The notes below the pieces were generated by a model that worked only from the letters and a program-made list of their open reading frames with translations, was not told the DNA's origin and searched no databases. A stretch of 64,000 bases of DNA from Franconibacter helveticus LMG 23732 (GTDB lineage: Bacteria; Pseudomonadota; Gammaproteobacteria; Enterobacterales; Enterobacteriaceae), in assembly GCF_000463115.2 (NCBI RefSeq), contig NZ_AWFX01000042.1, positions 195,974-259,973 on the forward strand, read 5' to 3'. Positions 29,468 through 37,528 of this stretch are shown here, in pieces (position 1 is the first letter of the stretch; each line of letters starts with the position of its first letter). Both the position numbers and the translations under genes were made by a program.

Positions 29468-31255
29468 ATGGAGTCCAGATCATTCCTTAAGAGTTGGGGG
29501 GCCGACTATGTGGCCGAGGGAGTCGTTAACTTCCGCCTGTGGGCGCCGGGCCAGGAGCGCGTCACGCTCAGGCTGGCAGGCGTGGACCACATTATGCGCC
29601 GAAGCGACGAAGGCTGGTTTGAACTACAGGTAAGCCATGTTGAGCCGGGTTCAGAGTACCATTACGTTCTCGCCGACGGCATGGCCGTGCCAGACCCCGC
29701 CTCCCGCGCGCAGAAAGCCGATGTGAATGGCCCATCGCTGGTTATCGATCCCACACGCTATGAATGGCAAAACCGCCAGTGGAAAGGGCGCCCGTGGGAA
29801 GAGACGGTGGTTTATGAGATGCACATCGGCACCTTTACGCCGGAAGGCACCTTCAAAGCCGCCATGGCGAAATTGCCTTACCTGGCGGAGCTTGGCGTCA
29901 CCATGATTGAAGTGCTGCCGCTTTCGCAGTTCGGCGGCAATCGCGGCTGGGGCTATGACGGCGTGCTGCTTTACGCGCCGCACTCCGCCTACGGCACGCC
30001 GGATGATTTTAAAGCTTTCGTTGATGCCGCCCACGGCTACGGGCTTTCGGTGGTGCTGGATATCGTGCTTAACCACTTCGGCCCGGAGGGCAACTACCTG
30101 CCGCTGCTGGCGCCGGCGTTTTTCCATAAAGAGCGCATGACCCCCTGGGGGCCAGGCATTGCCTACGATGTGGATGCCGTGCGCCGCTATATGGCCGAAG
30201 CGCCGTTCTACTGGCTGAAAGAGTATTTCCTGGATGGCCTGCGTTTCGACGCCATTGACCAGATCCAGGACACTTCAGAAAAACATATTCTGGTTGAAAT
30301 TGCCGAACGCATCCGCGCCGCGGCCCCCAATCGCTACATTCACCTGACGACGGAAGACAGTCGCAACGTGACCTTCCTGCACCCGCGTGACGAGCATGGC
30401 GCTGTGCCGCTGTTCACCGGCGAATGGAACGACGATTTCCATAATGCTGTGCATGTGCTCGCCACTGGCGAGACGCAGGCCTATTACCAGGATTTTGCCA
30501 CAGAGACGGAAAAGCTGCTGGCCCGCATTCTGACGGAAGGGTTTGCTTATCAGGGCGAAGTCTCTCCCCAGACCGGCGAACCGCGCGGCGTGAACAGCGC
30601 CGGGCAGCCGCCGGTGGCGTTTGTCGACTTTATCCAGAATCACGACCAGACAGGCAACCGCGCCCAGGGAGAGAGGCTGATTTCTCTGGCAGGCGAAGAC
30701 CGCACGCGGGTGCTGCTCGCCATGTTGCTTTTCTCGCCGCATATACCGCTGCTCTTTATGGGCGAGGAGTATGGCGAGACCAGGCCGTTTTTGTTCTTTA
30801 CCGATTTTCACGGCGACCTTGCCCGCGCGGTGCGCGAAGGGCGGGCGAAGGAGTTTGCAGGCCACGGCGATTTTGAAGGCGAAAGCGTGCCGGATCCTAA
30901 TGCGCAAAGCACCTTCACGGCCTCGAAACTCGACTGGGATAAACCGGTCAGCGCGCACGGGAAAGCGTGGCTTGAGTTTACCCGCCAGTTGCTGGTGCGA
31001 CGCCATCAGCATGTCGTGCCGCTGCTGGCCAGGGCGGGCGGCCATAGCGGCAAGGTGCTAAAAACGGAGGAAGGTTTCGTGGCGGTAAGCTGGGTTTTCC
31101 CGACCGGTACGCTCTCTCTGGCGATGAACATTGGCGAGCAGACGCAACCGCTGCCCGATTTGCCTGGCGAAACGATCTTTAGCTGGCAGGCTACCGCCAG
31201 CGAACTGCCGCAGAATTCGATTATTGTCCGCCTTGCTTCGGGAGACGCAGCATGA
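29468..31255 (+). CDS. treZ: Malto-oligosyltrehalose trehalohydrolase TreZ
   Basis: 595 aa GH13 enzyme that releases trehalose from maltooligosyl trehalose. An N-terminal CBM48-like domain (VVNFRLWAPGQERVTLRL) precedes the TIM barrel. Active-site motifs: VVLDIVLNHFG, nucleophile Asp in DGLRFDAIDQI, acid Glu in TTEDSRN, and QNHDQTGNR. The loop PWGPGIAYD after the barrel strand is typical of TreZ. CGAGG stands 7 nt before the ATG. The gene overlaps treY by 4 nt (ATGA), so the two-step trehalose pathway is translationally coupled. Confidence 0.92.
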   Translation: MESRSFLKSWGADYVAEGVVNFRLWAPGQERVTLRLAGVDHIMRRSDEGWFELQVSHVEPGSEYHYVLADGMAVPDPASRAQKADVNGPSLVIDPTRYEWQNRQWKGRPWEETVVYEMHIGTFTPEGTFKAAMAKLPYLAELGVTMIEVLPLSQFGGNRGWGYDGVLLYAPHSAYGTPDDFKAFVDAAHGYGLSVVLDIVLNHFGPEGNYLPLLAPAFFHKERMTPWGPGIAYDVDAVRRYMAEAPFYWLKEYFLDGLRFDAIDQIQDTSEKHILVEIAERIRAAAPNRYIHLTTEDSRNVTFLHPRDEHGAVPLFTGEWNDDFHNAVHVLATGETQAYYQDFATETEKLLARILTEGFAYQGEVSPQTGEPRGVNSAGQPPVAFVDFIQNHDQTGNRAQGERLISLAGEDRTRVLLAMLLFSPHIPLLFMGEEYGETRPFLFFTDFHGDLARAVREGRAKEFAGHGDFEGESVPDPNAQSTFTASKLDWDKPVSAHGKAWLEFTRQLLVRRHQHVVPLLARAGGHSGKVLKTEEGFVAVSWVFPTGTLSLAMNIGEQTQPLPDLPGETIFSWQATASELPQNSIIVRLASGDAA

Positions 31256-33783
31256 TCCCAACCTCAACTTACCGTATACAGTTTCGCAACGGCATGACGT
31301 TCGATCGCGCCGCCGCGCTGGTGCCTTACATTAAGCGTCTTGGCATCAGCCACCTTTACGCTTCACCCATTTTTACCGCCACCTCCGGCTCCACTCACGG
31401 CTATGACGTGACCGATGCCAATGAAATCGACCCCGCTATCGGCGGTCGCGAGGGGTTTGACCGCATGGCGCAGGCGCTGAAAGCGGCGGGGCTGGGTCTT
31501 ATTCTCGACATTGTGCCAAACCATATGGCCGCCTCGCTGGAAAACCCCTGGTGGTGCGATGTGATTGAGCACGGCCAGCAGAGCCGCTACGCCCGGCATT
31601 TTGACATCGACTGGACGCGTCGTCTGACGCTGCCGTTTCTTGGCGATACTTTTGAGGCGGTGCTGGAAAACGGCGAAATCGCCGTTAAGCGCGACCCGAA
31701 AACCGGCAAACCCGCCTTCGCCTATTACGAAAGTTTCTACCCGCTCACGCCCGAAAGCTGGCAAGGACGCGAAGAGGCGGTGCTGGCGATAACCGATAAG
31801 GCGCAGCTTGCGCAGTTGCATGAGCAGCAGCCCTACCGGCTGATGTCCTGGCGCGATGCGCCGCGCGAGCTTTCCTATCGCCGCTTTTTTGAAATCACCG
31901 GCCTTGCGGGCGTGCGGGTGGAAGACAAAGCGGTCTTTGACGATGCCCACCGGCTGATCCTTGAATTAGTACACTCTGGCCTGGTCGACGGGCTGCGTGT
32001 GGATCACGTAGACGGTCTTGCCGATCCAAAAGGTTATCTGGAGCAGCTGCGCCAGGAGGCGGGCGCTGAATGTTACATCACGGTGGAAAAAATCCTCGGC
32101 GAAGGCGAGCAAATCCCGGCGGACTGGCCTATTTCAGGCACCACCGGCTATGAATTTATCGCCGCGCTTTCCGACGTGCTGGTAGACGGCGACAAGCTGG
32201 GCGCGCTGCGCAAGGCTTATGAAGAGGTGGTCGGCAACCCGGTTAACATGAAGGCCGAGTTGCGGGATGCCAAGCTGCTGATGGCCGATCGTAATTTTGA
32301 AGGGGAATTTACCACGCTGCTTAAGCTTGCGCTCACCATCGGCCAGACCGAGAGCGTGCCGATGGAAGAGCAGCCCGTGCGTGCGGCGCTGCGCGAACTG
32401 CTGGTGGCTTTCCCGGTTTACCGCACCTACGGCACCGTTGACGGGCTGCCGCCGGAAGGCGTCGCCATGCTGCAAAAAGTGGTGAATAAGGTGAAGGCCA
32501 GCGAGCATGCTCCCGATCCCGGCGCGCTCGATTTCATCGCCCGCATTTTTAAAGGCGAGGTGGCCGCAACGGCGGCAGACAGCGCCGCCACTTTCCGCAC
32601 GCGCTTTCAGCAGCTTACCGGCCCGCTGATGGCGAAGTCGGTGGAAGACACGCTCTTTTTCCGCCAGCACATGGAGCTGGCGCTGAACGAAGTGGGCGCC
32701 GAACCGCTGCCGCGAACTTTCTCGGTGAAACGCTTTCATGACGAGATGACAACCCGGCTTGCCCACCAGCCTGATGCGCTTTCCGGCACCTCAACCCATG
32801 ACACCAAACGCGGCGAGGATGCCAGAGCGCGGCTCTATACCCTGACGGAAGCGCCTGAATTATGGGCGGAGTGCGTCGCCCGCTGGCGGCAGATGAACCA
32901 GACCAAAGTGGTCTTTCTCAACGACGGCACGGCGCCGAAAGGGGTGGACACCTGGATGCTCTACCAGGCGCTGGCGGGCGTCTGGCCAACGACGCTTCAG
33001 CCGGACGACGAAGCGGGGCTTAATGCCCTTGAAGAGCGGTTTCTGCCGTTTGTGGAAAAAGCGCTGCGCGAGGCGAAACTGCGCACCGACTGGGTGGATA
33101 CCAACGACGCCTATGAAAATGCCGTACTTGAATACGCCCGTCATTTGCTGTCGCCAGCCAACCAGGACTTTTTGCAAGACTTCACCCGTTCGTTACAGCC
33201 TATTGTGCATGCCGGGCTGGTCAACAGCCTGACGCAAACCATGGTGAAGCTCACCGCGCCGGGCGTACCGGATATTTACCAGGGCAGCGAAGGGCTGAAC
33301 TTCAGCCTGGTTGACCCGGATAACCGACGCGAGCCTGATTTTCAGGCGCTTACGCGCTGGCTGGATGACGACGAAAAAGGGGCGCCCGTTACCGAAGAAG
33401 CCTGGCTGAGCGGCCAGTTTAAGCAACATGTGATTGCGAAAGCGCTGCATTTGCGCCTGCAAAATCCGGCGCTGTTCCGCCGGGGCGACTATCTGCCGCT
33501 TTCCGCTACCGGCGCACGGGCGGAGAACGTCATCGCTTTCGCCCGCACGCAAGGCGACGAGGCGGTGATTGTGATTGCGCCCCGCCTGGTGCTTGGCGTG
33601 CTTGAGGGCAGCCTTGCCGCGCCGCATGCGGAGCTGTGGGTCGACACGGAAATCGCGCTGCCCGCCGCGCTCGCAAACCGCCGTTACCGCGACATTCTCA
33701 GCGGTAAAGAGGTTGCCGTAACCGATCGGATAGATGTGCAAACCTTTAACGGTTACTCATCTGCCATTTTGATAACACGTTGA
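31252..33783 (+). CDS. treY: Maltooligosyl trehalose synthase TreY
   Basis: 843 aa GH13 enzyme that turns the reducing-end alpha-1,4 bond of maltodextrins into a trehalose-type alpha,alpha-1,1 bond. It starts with the typical TreY terminus STYRIQFRNGMTFD. Motifs: LILDIVPNHMA, nucleophile region GLRVDHVDGLADP, acid Glu in CYITVEKILGEGE, and GTSTHDTKRGED. The extra insertions that make TreY longer than amylases are present. With TreZ it makes trehalose from glycogen chains without UDP-glucose or OtsAB. Full length; no lesion seen. Confidence 0.92.
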   Translation: MIPTSTYRIQFRNGMTFDRAAALVPYIKRLGISHLYASPIFTATSGSTHGYDVTDANEIDPAIGGREGFDRMAQALKAAGLGLILDIVPNHMAASLENPWWCDVIEHGQQSRYARHFDIDWTRRLTLPFLGDTFEAVLENGEIAVKRDPKTGKPAFAYYESFYPLTPESWQGREEAVLAITDKAQLAQLHEQQPYRLMSWRDAPRELSYRRFFEITGLAGVRVEDKAVFDDAHRLILELVHSGLVDGLRVDHVDGLADPKGYLEQLRQEAGAECYITVEKILGEGEQIPADWPISGTTGYEFIAALSDVLVDGDKLGALRKAYEEVVGNPVNMKAELRDAKLLMADRNFEGEFTTLLKLALTIGQTESVPMEEQPVRAALRELLVAFPVYRTYGTVDGLPPEGVAMLQKVVNKVKASEHAPDPGALDFIARIFKGEVAATAADSAATFRTRFQQLTGPLMAKSVEDTLFFRQHMELALNEVGAEPLPRTFSVKRFHDEMTTRLAHQPDALSGTSTHDTKRGEDARARLYTLTEAPELWAECVARWRQMNQTKVVFLNDGTAPKGVDTWMLYQALAGVWPTTLQPDDEAGLNALEERFLPFVEKALREAKLRTDWVDTNDAYENAVLEYARHLLSPANQDFLQDFTRSLQPIVHAGLVNSLTQTMVKLTAPGVPDIYQGSEGLNFSLVDPDNRREPDFQALTRWLDDDEKGAPVTEEAWLSGQFKQHVIAKALHLRLQNPALFRRGDYLPLSATGARAENVIAFARTQGDEAVIVIAPRLVLGVLEGSLAAPHAELWVDTEIALPAALANRRYRDILSGKEVAVTDRIDVQTFNGYSSAILITR

Positions 33784-33806
33784 TTTTGTAGTTATAAAAA
33801 AATGTC

Positions 33807-33839
33807 ATGTATCGCTGTTGTACATGAAAACACTGTACA
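33807..33839. promoter_or_regulatory. ATGTA/TGTACA repeats upstream of glgX
   Basis: ATGTA and TACAT (33807-33825) form a dyad, and TGTACA occurs twice (33819-33824, 33834-33839), 15 bp apart. The site ends 18 nt before the glgX start. It could be an operator or a stem in the treY-glgX mRNA; no known factor is assigned. Confidence 0.35.
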
Positions 33840-33857
33840 TTCGATGGAGAAGAATGC

Positions 33858-35933
33858 ATGTCAAACGGTAAGCCTTTTGAAATTACGGCAGGGTATAGTC
33901 ATCGTCTCGGCGCCAACTACGATGGCGAGGGCGTGAATTTCGCGCTTTTTTCAGCGCATGCGGAGCGCGTGGAGCTTTGCCTTTACGCGCCGGACGGTAA
34001 AACCGAAATTGCCAGGCTCGATTTGCCTGAATTTACCCATGAAGTGTGGCACGGGTATGTGCCGGGGCTGAAGCCCGGCGCGCTTTACGGTTTTCGCGTG
34101 CATGGCCCGTACGACCCGGAAAACGGCCATCGCTTTAACCCGAATAAATTGCTTATCGACCCTTACGCCCGCGAGCTGGTCGGCGATATCGAGTGGAACG
34201 AAGCGCATTTTGCCTATGAACTGCTGCATGAAGATAAAGACCTGACTTTCGACAGCCGCGACAGCGCGCCGTTTACGCCGAAATGTAAGGTTATCGACCC
34301 GGAGGAGTTCGACTGGCAGGACCAGAACCGTCCGTCCATCGCCTGGCCTCACACGGTGGTTTATGAGACGCACGTAAAGGGCTTTACTCAGCTTAACCCG
34401 GCCATTCCGCCCGAACTGCGCGGCACTTTTGAGGGGATGGGGCACAAAGCCTCCGTGGATTACATTAAAAGCCTGGGGATCACCTCTGTCGAACTGCTGC
34501 CGGTGCACTGGTTTCCGGACGACCAGCACCTGCTTGATAAGGGGCTGAAAAATTTCTGGGGCTATAACACGCTCGGCTTTTTCGCTCCGGCTTCCCGTTA
34601 CTTTGGCCCGCGGGGGATCCAGGGTTTTCGGGATATGGTGCGGGCGTACCACGACGCAGGCATCGAGGTGATCCTTGACGTGGTGTATAACCACACGGCG
34701 GAAGGCAATGAACTTGGCCCGACGCTGTCGTTTAAGGGCATCGACAACTTTTCCTATTATCGCACCATGCCTGACCAGCACCGTTATTACATTAACGACA
34801 CCGGCACAGGCAACACGGTAAATACTTCCCATCCGCGCGTATTGCAAATGGTGATGGATTCGCTCCGTTACTGGGCAGAGTCGATGCATGTCGACGGTTT
34901 CCGTTTCGACCTTGGCACCATTCTGGGCCGCGAGCCGGAAGGGTTTGACCAGCGCGGCGGCTTTTTCGACGCCGTGACGCAGGATCCTGTGCTTTCCCGC
35001 GTGAAGCTGATTGGCGAACCCTGGGATATTGGCCCGGGCGGCTACCAGGTAGGCGGTTTCCCGCCGGGCTGGGCAGAGTGGAATGACAAATACCGCGATA
35101 CGGTGCGTGAATACTGGAAGGGCGATAATGTCTCTTCTGACTTTGCCGCGCGACTGCTCGGCTCAGGCGATCTCTACGACCAGCGCGGGCGCCGTCCATG
35201 GGCCAGCGTCAACTTTATTACCGCCCATGACGGCTTTACCCTGAACGACCTGGTCTCCTACAACGAAAAGCACAATGAAGCCAACGGCGAGGACAATAAC
35301 GACGGTCACAACGATAACCGCTCTTACAACTATGGCGCCGAAGGCCCGACGGAAGACGAAGGCATTAACGCGGTGCGCGAGCGGCAAAAACGCAACTTTC
35401 TCGCCACGCTCTTTTTCTCTCACGGCACCCCGATGCTGCTGGCAGGCGATGAATTTGGCCGCAGCCAGCTTGGCAACAACAACGGCTATTGTCAGGACAG
35501 CGAAATTTCCTGGATCCACTGGGAAAACCTGCCGGAAACTGCCGATACGCTGCGTGAATTTACCCGCCACGTGATTAAGTTACGCGCCGAACAGCCGCTG
35601 CTGCGCCGCGAAAACTGGCGCGACGGCATGGTGATTGAATGGTTTAACGCAGGCGGCGGTTACCAGCAGCCGGAACAGTGGGACGAAGGCTCTACGCTTG
35701 GGGTCTATATCGGTCGTCCGGATCTGCAAACGGAAGAGGGGATCTGGCACGACGTGCTGATGCTGATAAATCCGTTTGAGGGCAATGTGCCGTTCCAGAT
35801 CCCGCAGTTTGGCGAAGGCGGGTGGGTGCTGGAACTGAGCACCTCCGATAATGCCAAACCGGGTATTGTCATCAGTAAAGAAAAAGACTTTGAGCTGGAA
35901 GGGCGCAGCATTGCGCTCTTCAGAAGGCCATAA
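33858..35933 (+). CDS. glgX: Glycogen debranching enzyme GlgX
   Basis: 691 aa GH13 isoamylase-type enzyme that removes alpha-1,6 branches of limit dextrin. An N-terminal CBM48 (GVNFALFSAHAERVELCLY) is followed by a barrel with VILDVVYNHTAEG, nucleophile Asp in GFRFDLGTILG, acid Glu in LIGEPWDIGPGGYQVG, and TAHDGFTLNDLVSYN. A Gly/Asn-rich loop (NEANGEDNNDGHNDN) is characteristic of the group. E. coli GlgX is 657 aa. Placed 74 nt after treY, it would supply linear maltodextrins to TreY/TreZ. GGAGAAG stands before the ATG. Confidence 0.92.
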   Translation: MSNGKPFEITAGYSHRLGANYDGEGVNFALFSAHAERVELCLYAPDGKTEIARLDLPEFTHEVWHGYVPGLKPGALYGFRVHGPYDPENGHRFNPNKLLIDPYARELVGDIEWNEAHFAYELLHEDKDLTFDSRDSAPFTPKCKVIDPEEFDWQDQNRPSIAWPHTVVYETHVKGFTQLNPAIPPELRGTFEGMGHKASVDYIKSLGITSVELLPVHWFPDDQHLLDKGLKNFWGYNTLGFFAPASRYFGPRGIQGFRDMVRAYHDAGIEVILDVVYNHTAEGNELGPTLSFKGIDNFSYYRTMPDQHRYYINDTGTGNTVNTSHPRVLQMVMDSLRYWAESMHVDGFRFDLGTILGREPEGFDQRGGFFDAVTQDPVLSRVKLIGEPWDIGPGGYQVGGFPPGWAEWNDKYRDTVREYWKGDNVSSDFAARLLGSGDLYDQRGRRPWASVNFITAHDGFTLNDLVSYNEKHNEANGEDNNDGHNDNRSYNYGAEGPTEDEGINAVRERQKRNFLATLFFSHGTPMLLAGDEFGRSQLGNNNGYCQDSEISWIHWENLPETADTLREFTRHVIKLRAEQPLLRRENWRDGMVIEWFNAGGGYQQPEQWDEGSTLGVYIGRPDLQTEEGIWHDVLMLINPFEGNVPFQIPQFGEGGWVLELSTSDNAKPGIVISKEKDFELEGRSIALFRRP

Positions 35934-35952
35934 GTCGTTTACATATCTTCTC

Positions 35953-35990
35953 TGCCGGGTAACGCTGCCACCGCTTTCCCGGCATTTTTT
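35953..35990 (+). terminator. Terminator of the treZYglgX operon
   Basis: Stem TGCCGGG/CCCGGCA with an 18-nt loop, followed by six T. It begins 20 nt after the glgX stop. Confidence 0.75.
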
Positions 35991-36342
35991 CATCAAGATT
36001 TAAACGCAGGTTTTTTATTTTCTGCTACCGGGTTAACCTTATTTTAAAATACCCATTCAGCTGCAAACAGATTAACTTTCCAGAAATGCCACAGATCCAG
36101 TAGAAATAATGGAAACCCACAATTTTATTAATTTAACCCCATGAAAATAAACATCTAAATTTCATAAGCGCTACCCGCCGGAAAAATAAGCCCGCTATCT
36201 AAACCCTTGCCGTGAAATACGAAGCGCGAGCCATGCCTCGCTTATCATTTTATTAGGACTACTATTGAATAGGGTTGCTCTTCTTTAATTAACGAATCGC
36301 GGGCGGTTTTTAACGTCGTGCGTAAAGAAGTGGAGAGTCATT
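35991..36342. other. AT-rich intergenic region before the membrane-protein gene
   Basis: About 350 nt without a gene. It is clearly more AT-rich than the flanking genes and likely holds the promoter of the gene at 36343. No convincing repeat or RNA structure was seen. Confidence 0.4.
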
Positions 36343-37404
36343 ATGTTCGATAAGCATACGCATTCAGCCAGAGAAACCGACGGCGACTATCGCGTGGATA
36401 ATTACGGCGTTCCGTTAAAACGTATTTCCTGGAGCGCGGTTTTTGCCGGTGTGATTGTTTCTGTCGTTATTTATCTGTTACTCGCTATTCTGGGTACGGC
36501 GATCGGCACCACCACCATTGATCCTATGGAGGAACAAAACCCGGTTGAGGGCATCGGCATGGGCGCGGCGATATGGGGCGGGGTAAGCATGCTTATCGCC
36601 ATCGCCGTTGGCGGCTACGTAAGCGGCAGGCTCGCGCAACGGGAAGGCGCGCTGCATGGCTTATTAATGTTCGGCGTTAATACGCTCTTTTTTACCTGGC
36701 TTTTGATAACGCTTGCCAGTAGCGCTGTTACCGGCACCATGAACGTGCTCGGCACCGGACTCCAGGCGGTAGGCAGCGGCGTTAAGGCTATGGCGCCGCA
36801 GGCGGTTCAGATGGCCAAAAATCAGCTTGCCGAAAACAATATCAACCTGGACGACCTGCAAAACGAGCTTGAAACGACCCTGAGGCAGACGGGCAAACCG
36901 GAGTTACAACCGGAAGCGCTGCAAAACCAGGCGCAGGGAGAGGTCAATAATGCCCAGAACCAGGTCGCTGGTGCAGCGAATCAGCCGCAACAGCCAGCGC
37001 CGAACGCCCCCGGCAACCAGGCTAATGCCGGCAATGCCGATTTAGCCAGTTTCTTTAAAGGGCTGGTGGAAAGGAACCAGGCGACATTTCAGGCAGCCGA
37101 TCGCGAAGCGCTGAAAAACATCATTCAGGCCCGTACCGGTAAAAGCGACGCGGAGGCGGAGCAAATCGTCACGCAGACCGAGCAAAACTATCAGGCTGCT
37201 CGCGCGAAATATGAAGAGCTGAAACAGCAAGCCGAACAGAAAAGCCGTGAGGTGGCAGAAAAAGCCGCCGCAGCGACAGCGAAAGCGGCCTGGTTTGCAT
37301 TCTTCATGATGATTATCGAGGCGGTGCTGGCAGGCGTTATGGGGATGGTAGGCCGTCGCACGCAACCGCTTACCGTTACCAGCGACCAGCGTCCGCGCAG
37401 ATAA
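36343..37404 (+). CDS. Predicted inner-membrane protein with coiled-coil/Gln-rich loop
   Basis: 353 aa, not assigned to a characterised family. Hydrophobic helices lie at about residues 27-53 (ISWSAVFAGVIVSVVIYLL), 72-92 (GAAIWGGVSMLIAIAVGG), 105-127 and at the C-terminal end (about 313-338, AWFAFFMMIIEAVLAGVMGM). Between them is a long hydrophilic part rich in Asn/Gln/Pro (about 190-235) and an Ala/Glu/Lys/Gln coiled coil (about 265-310). Four-helix topology with this loop on one side suggests a stress or envelope protein. GGAGAG stands 7 nt before the ATG. It is a single-gene unit; function unknown. Confidence 0.7.
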   Translation: MFDKHTHSARETDGDYRVDNYGVPLKRISWSAVFAGVIVSVVIYLLLAILGTAIGTTTIDPMEEQNPVEGIGMGAAIWGGVSMLIAIAVGGYVSGRLAQREGALHGLLMFGVNTLFFTWLLITLASSAVTGTMNVLGTGLQAVGSGVKAMAPQAVQMAKNQLAENNINLDDLQNELETTLRQTGKPELQPEALQNQAQGEVNNAQNQVAGAANQPQQPAPNAPGNQANAGNADLASFFKGLVERNQATFQAADREALKNIIQARTGKSDAEAEQIVTQTEQNYQAARAKYEELKQQAEQKSREVAEKAAAATAKAAWFAFFMMIIEAVLAGVMGMVGRRTQPLTVTSDQRPRR

Positions 37405-37472
37405 CACGAGAAGGTTTACACCAGGAGCACCCGGCATAAACCACGCGCCGGGAAGTAAAAAGGAAGCTAAGC

Positions 37473-37506
37473 AAAAACCGGCACCTGAGTACATTCAGGT
37501 GCCGGT
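37473..37506 (-). terminator. Terminator of the autotransporter gene
   Basis: A perfect 12-bp stem ACCGGCACCTGA/TCAGGTGCCGGT with a 6-nt loop is followed on the minus strand by a T-run. Strong intrinsic terminator, 23 nt after the stop. Confidence 0.85.
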
Positions 37507-37528
37507 TCAGATGAAAAGGGCGCGACAA

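Noticed and set aside
36343..37404. Assignment of the membrane protein to a known transporter family
   Set aside because: Only helices and a coiled coil can be seen; no transport motif.
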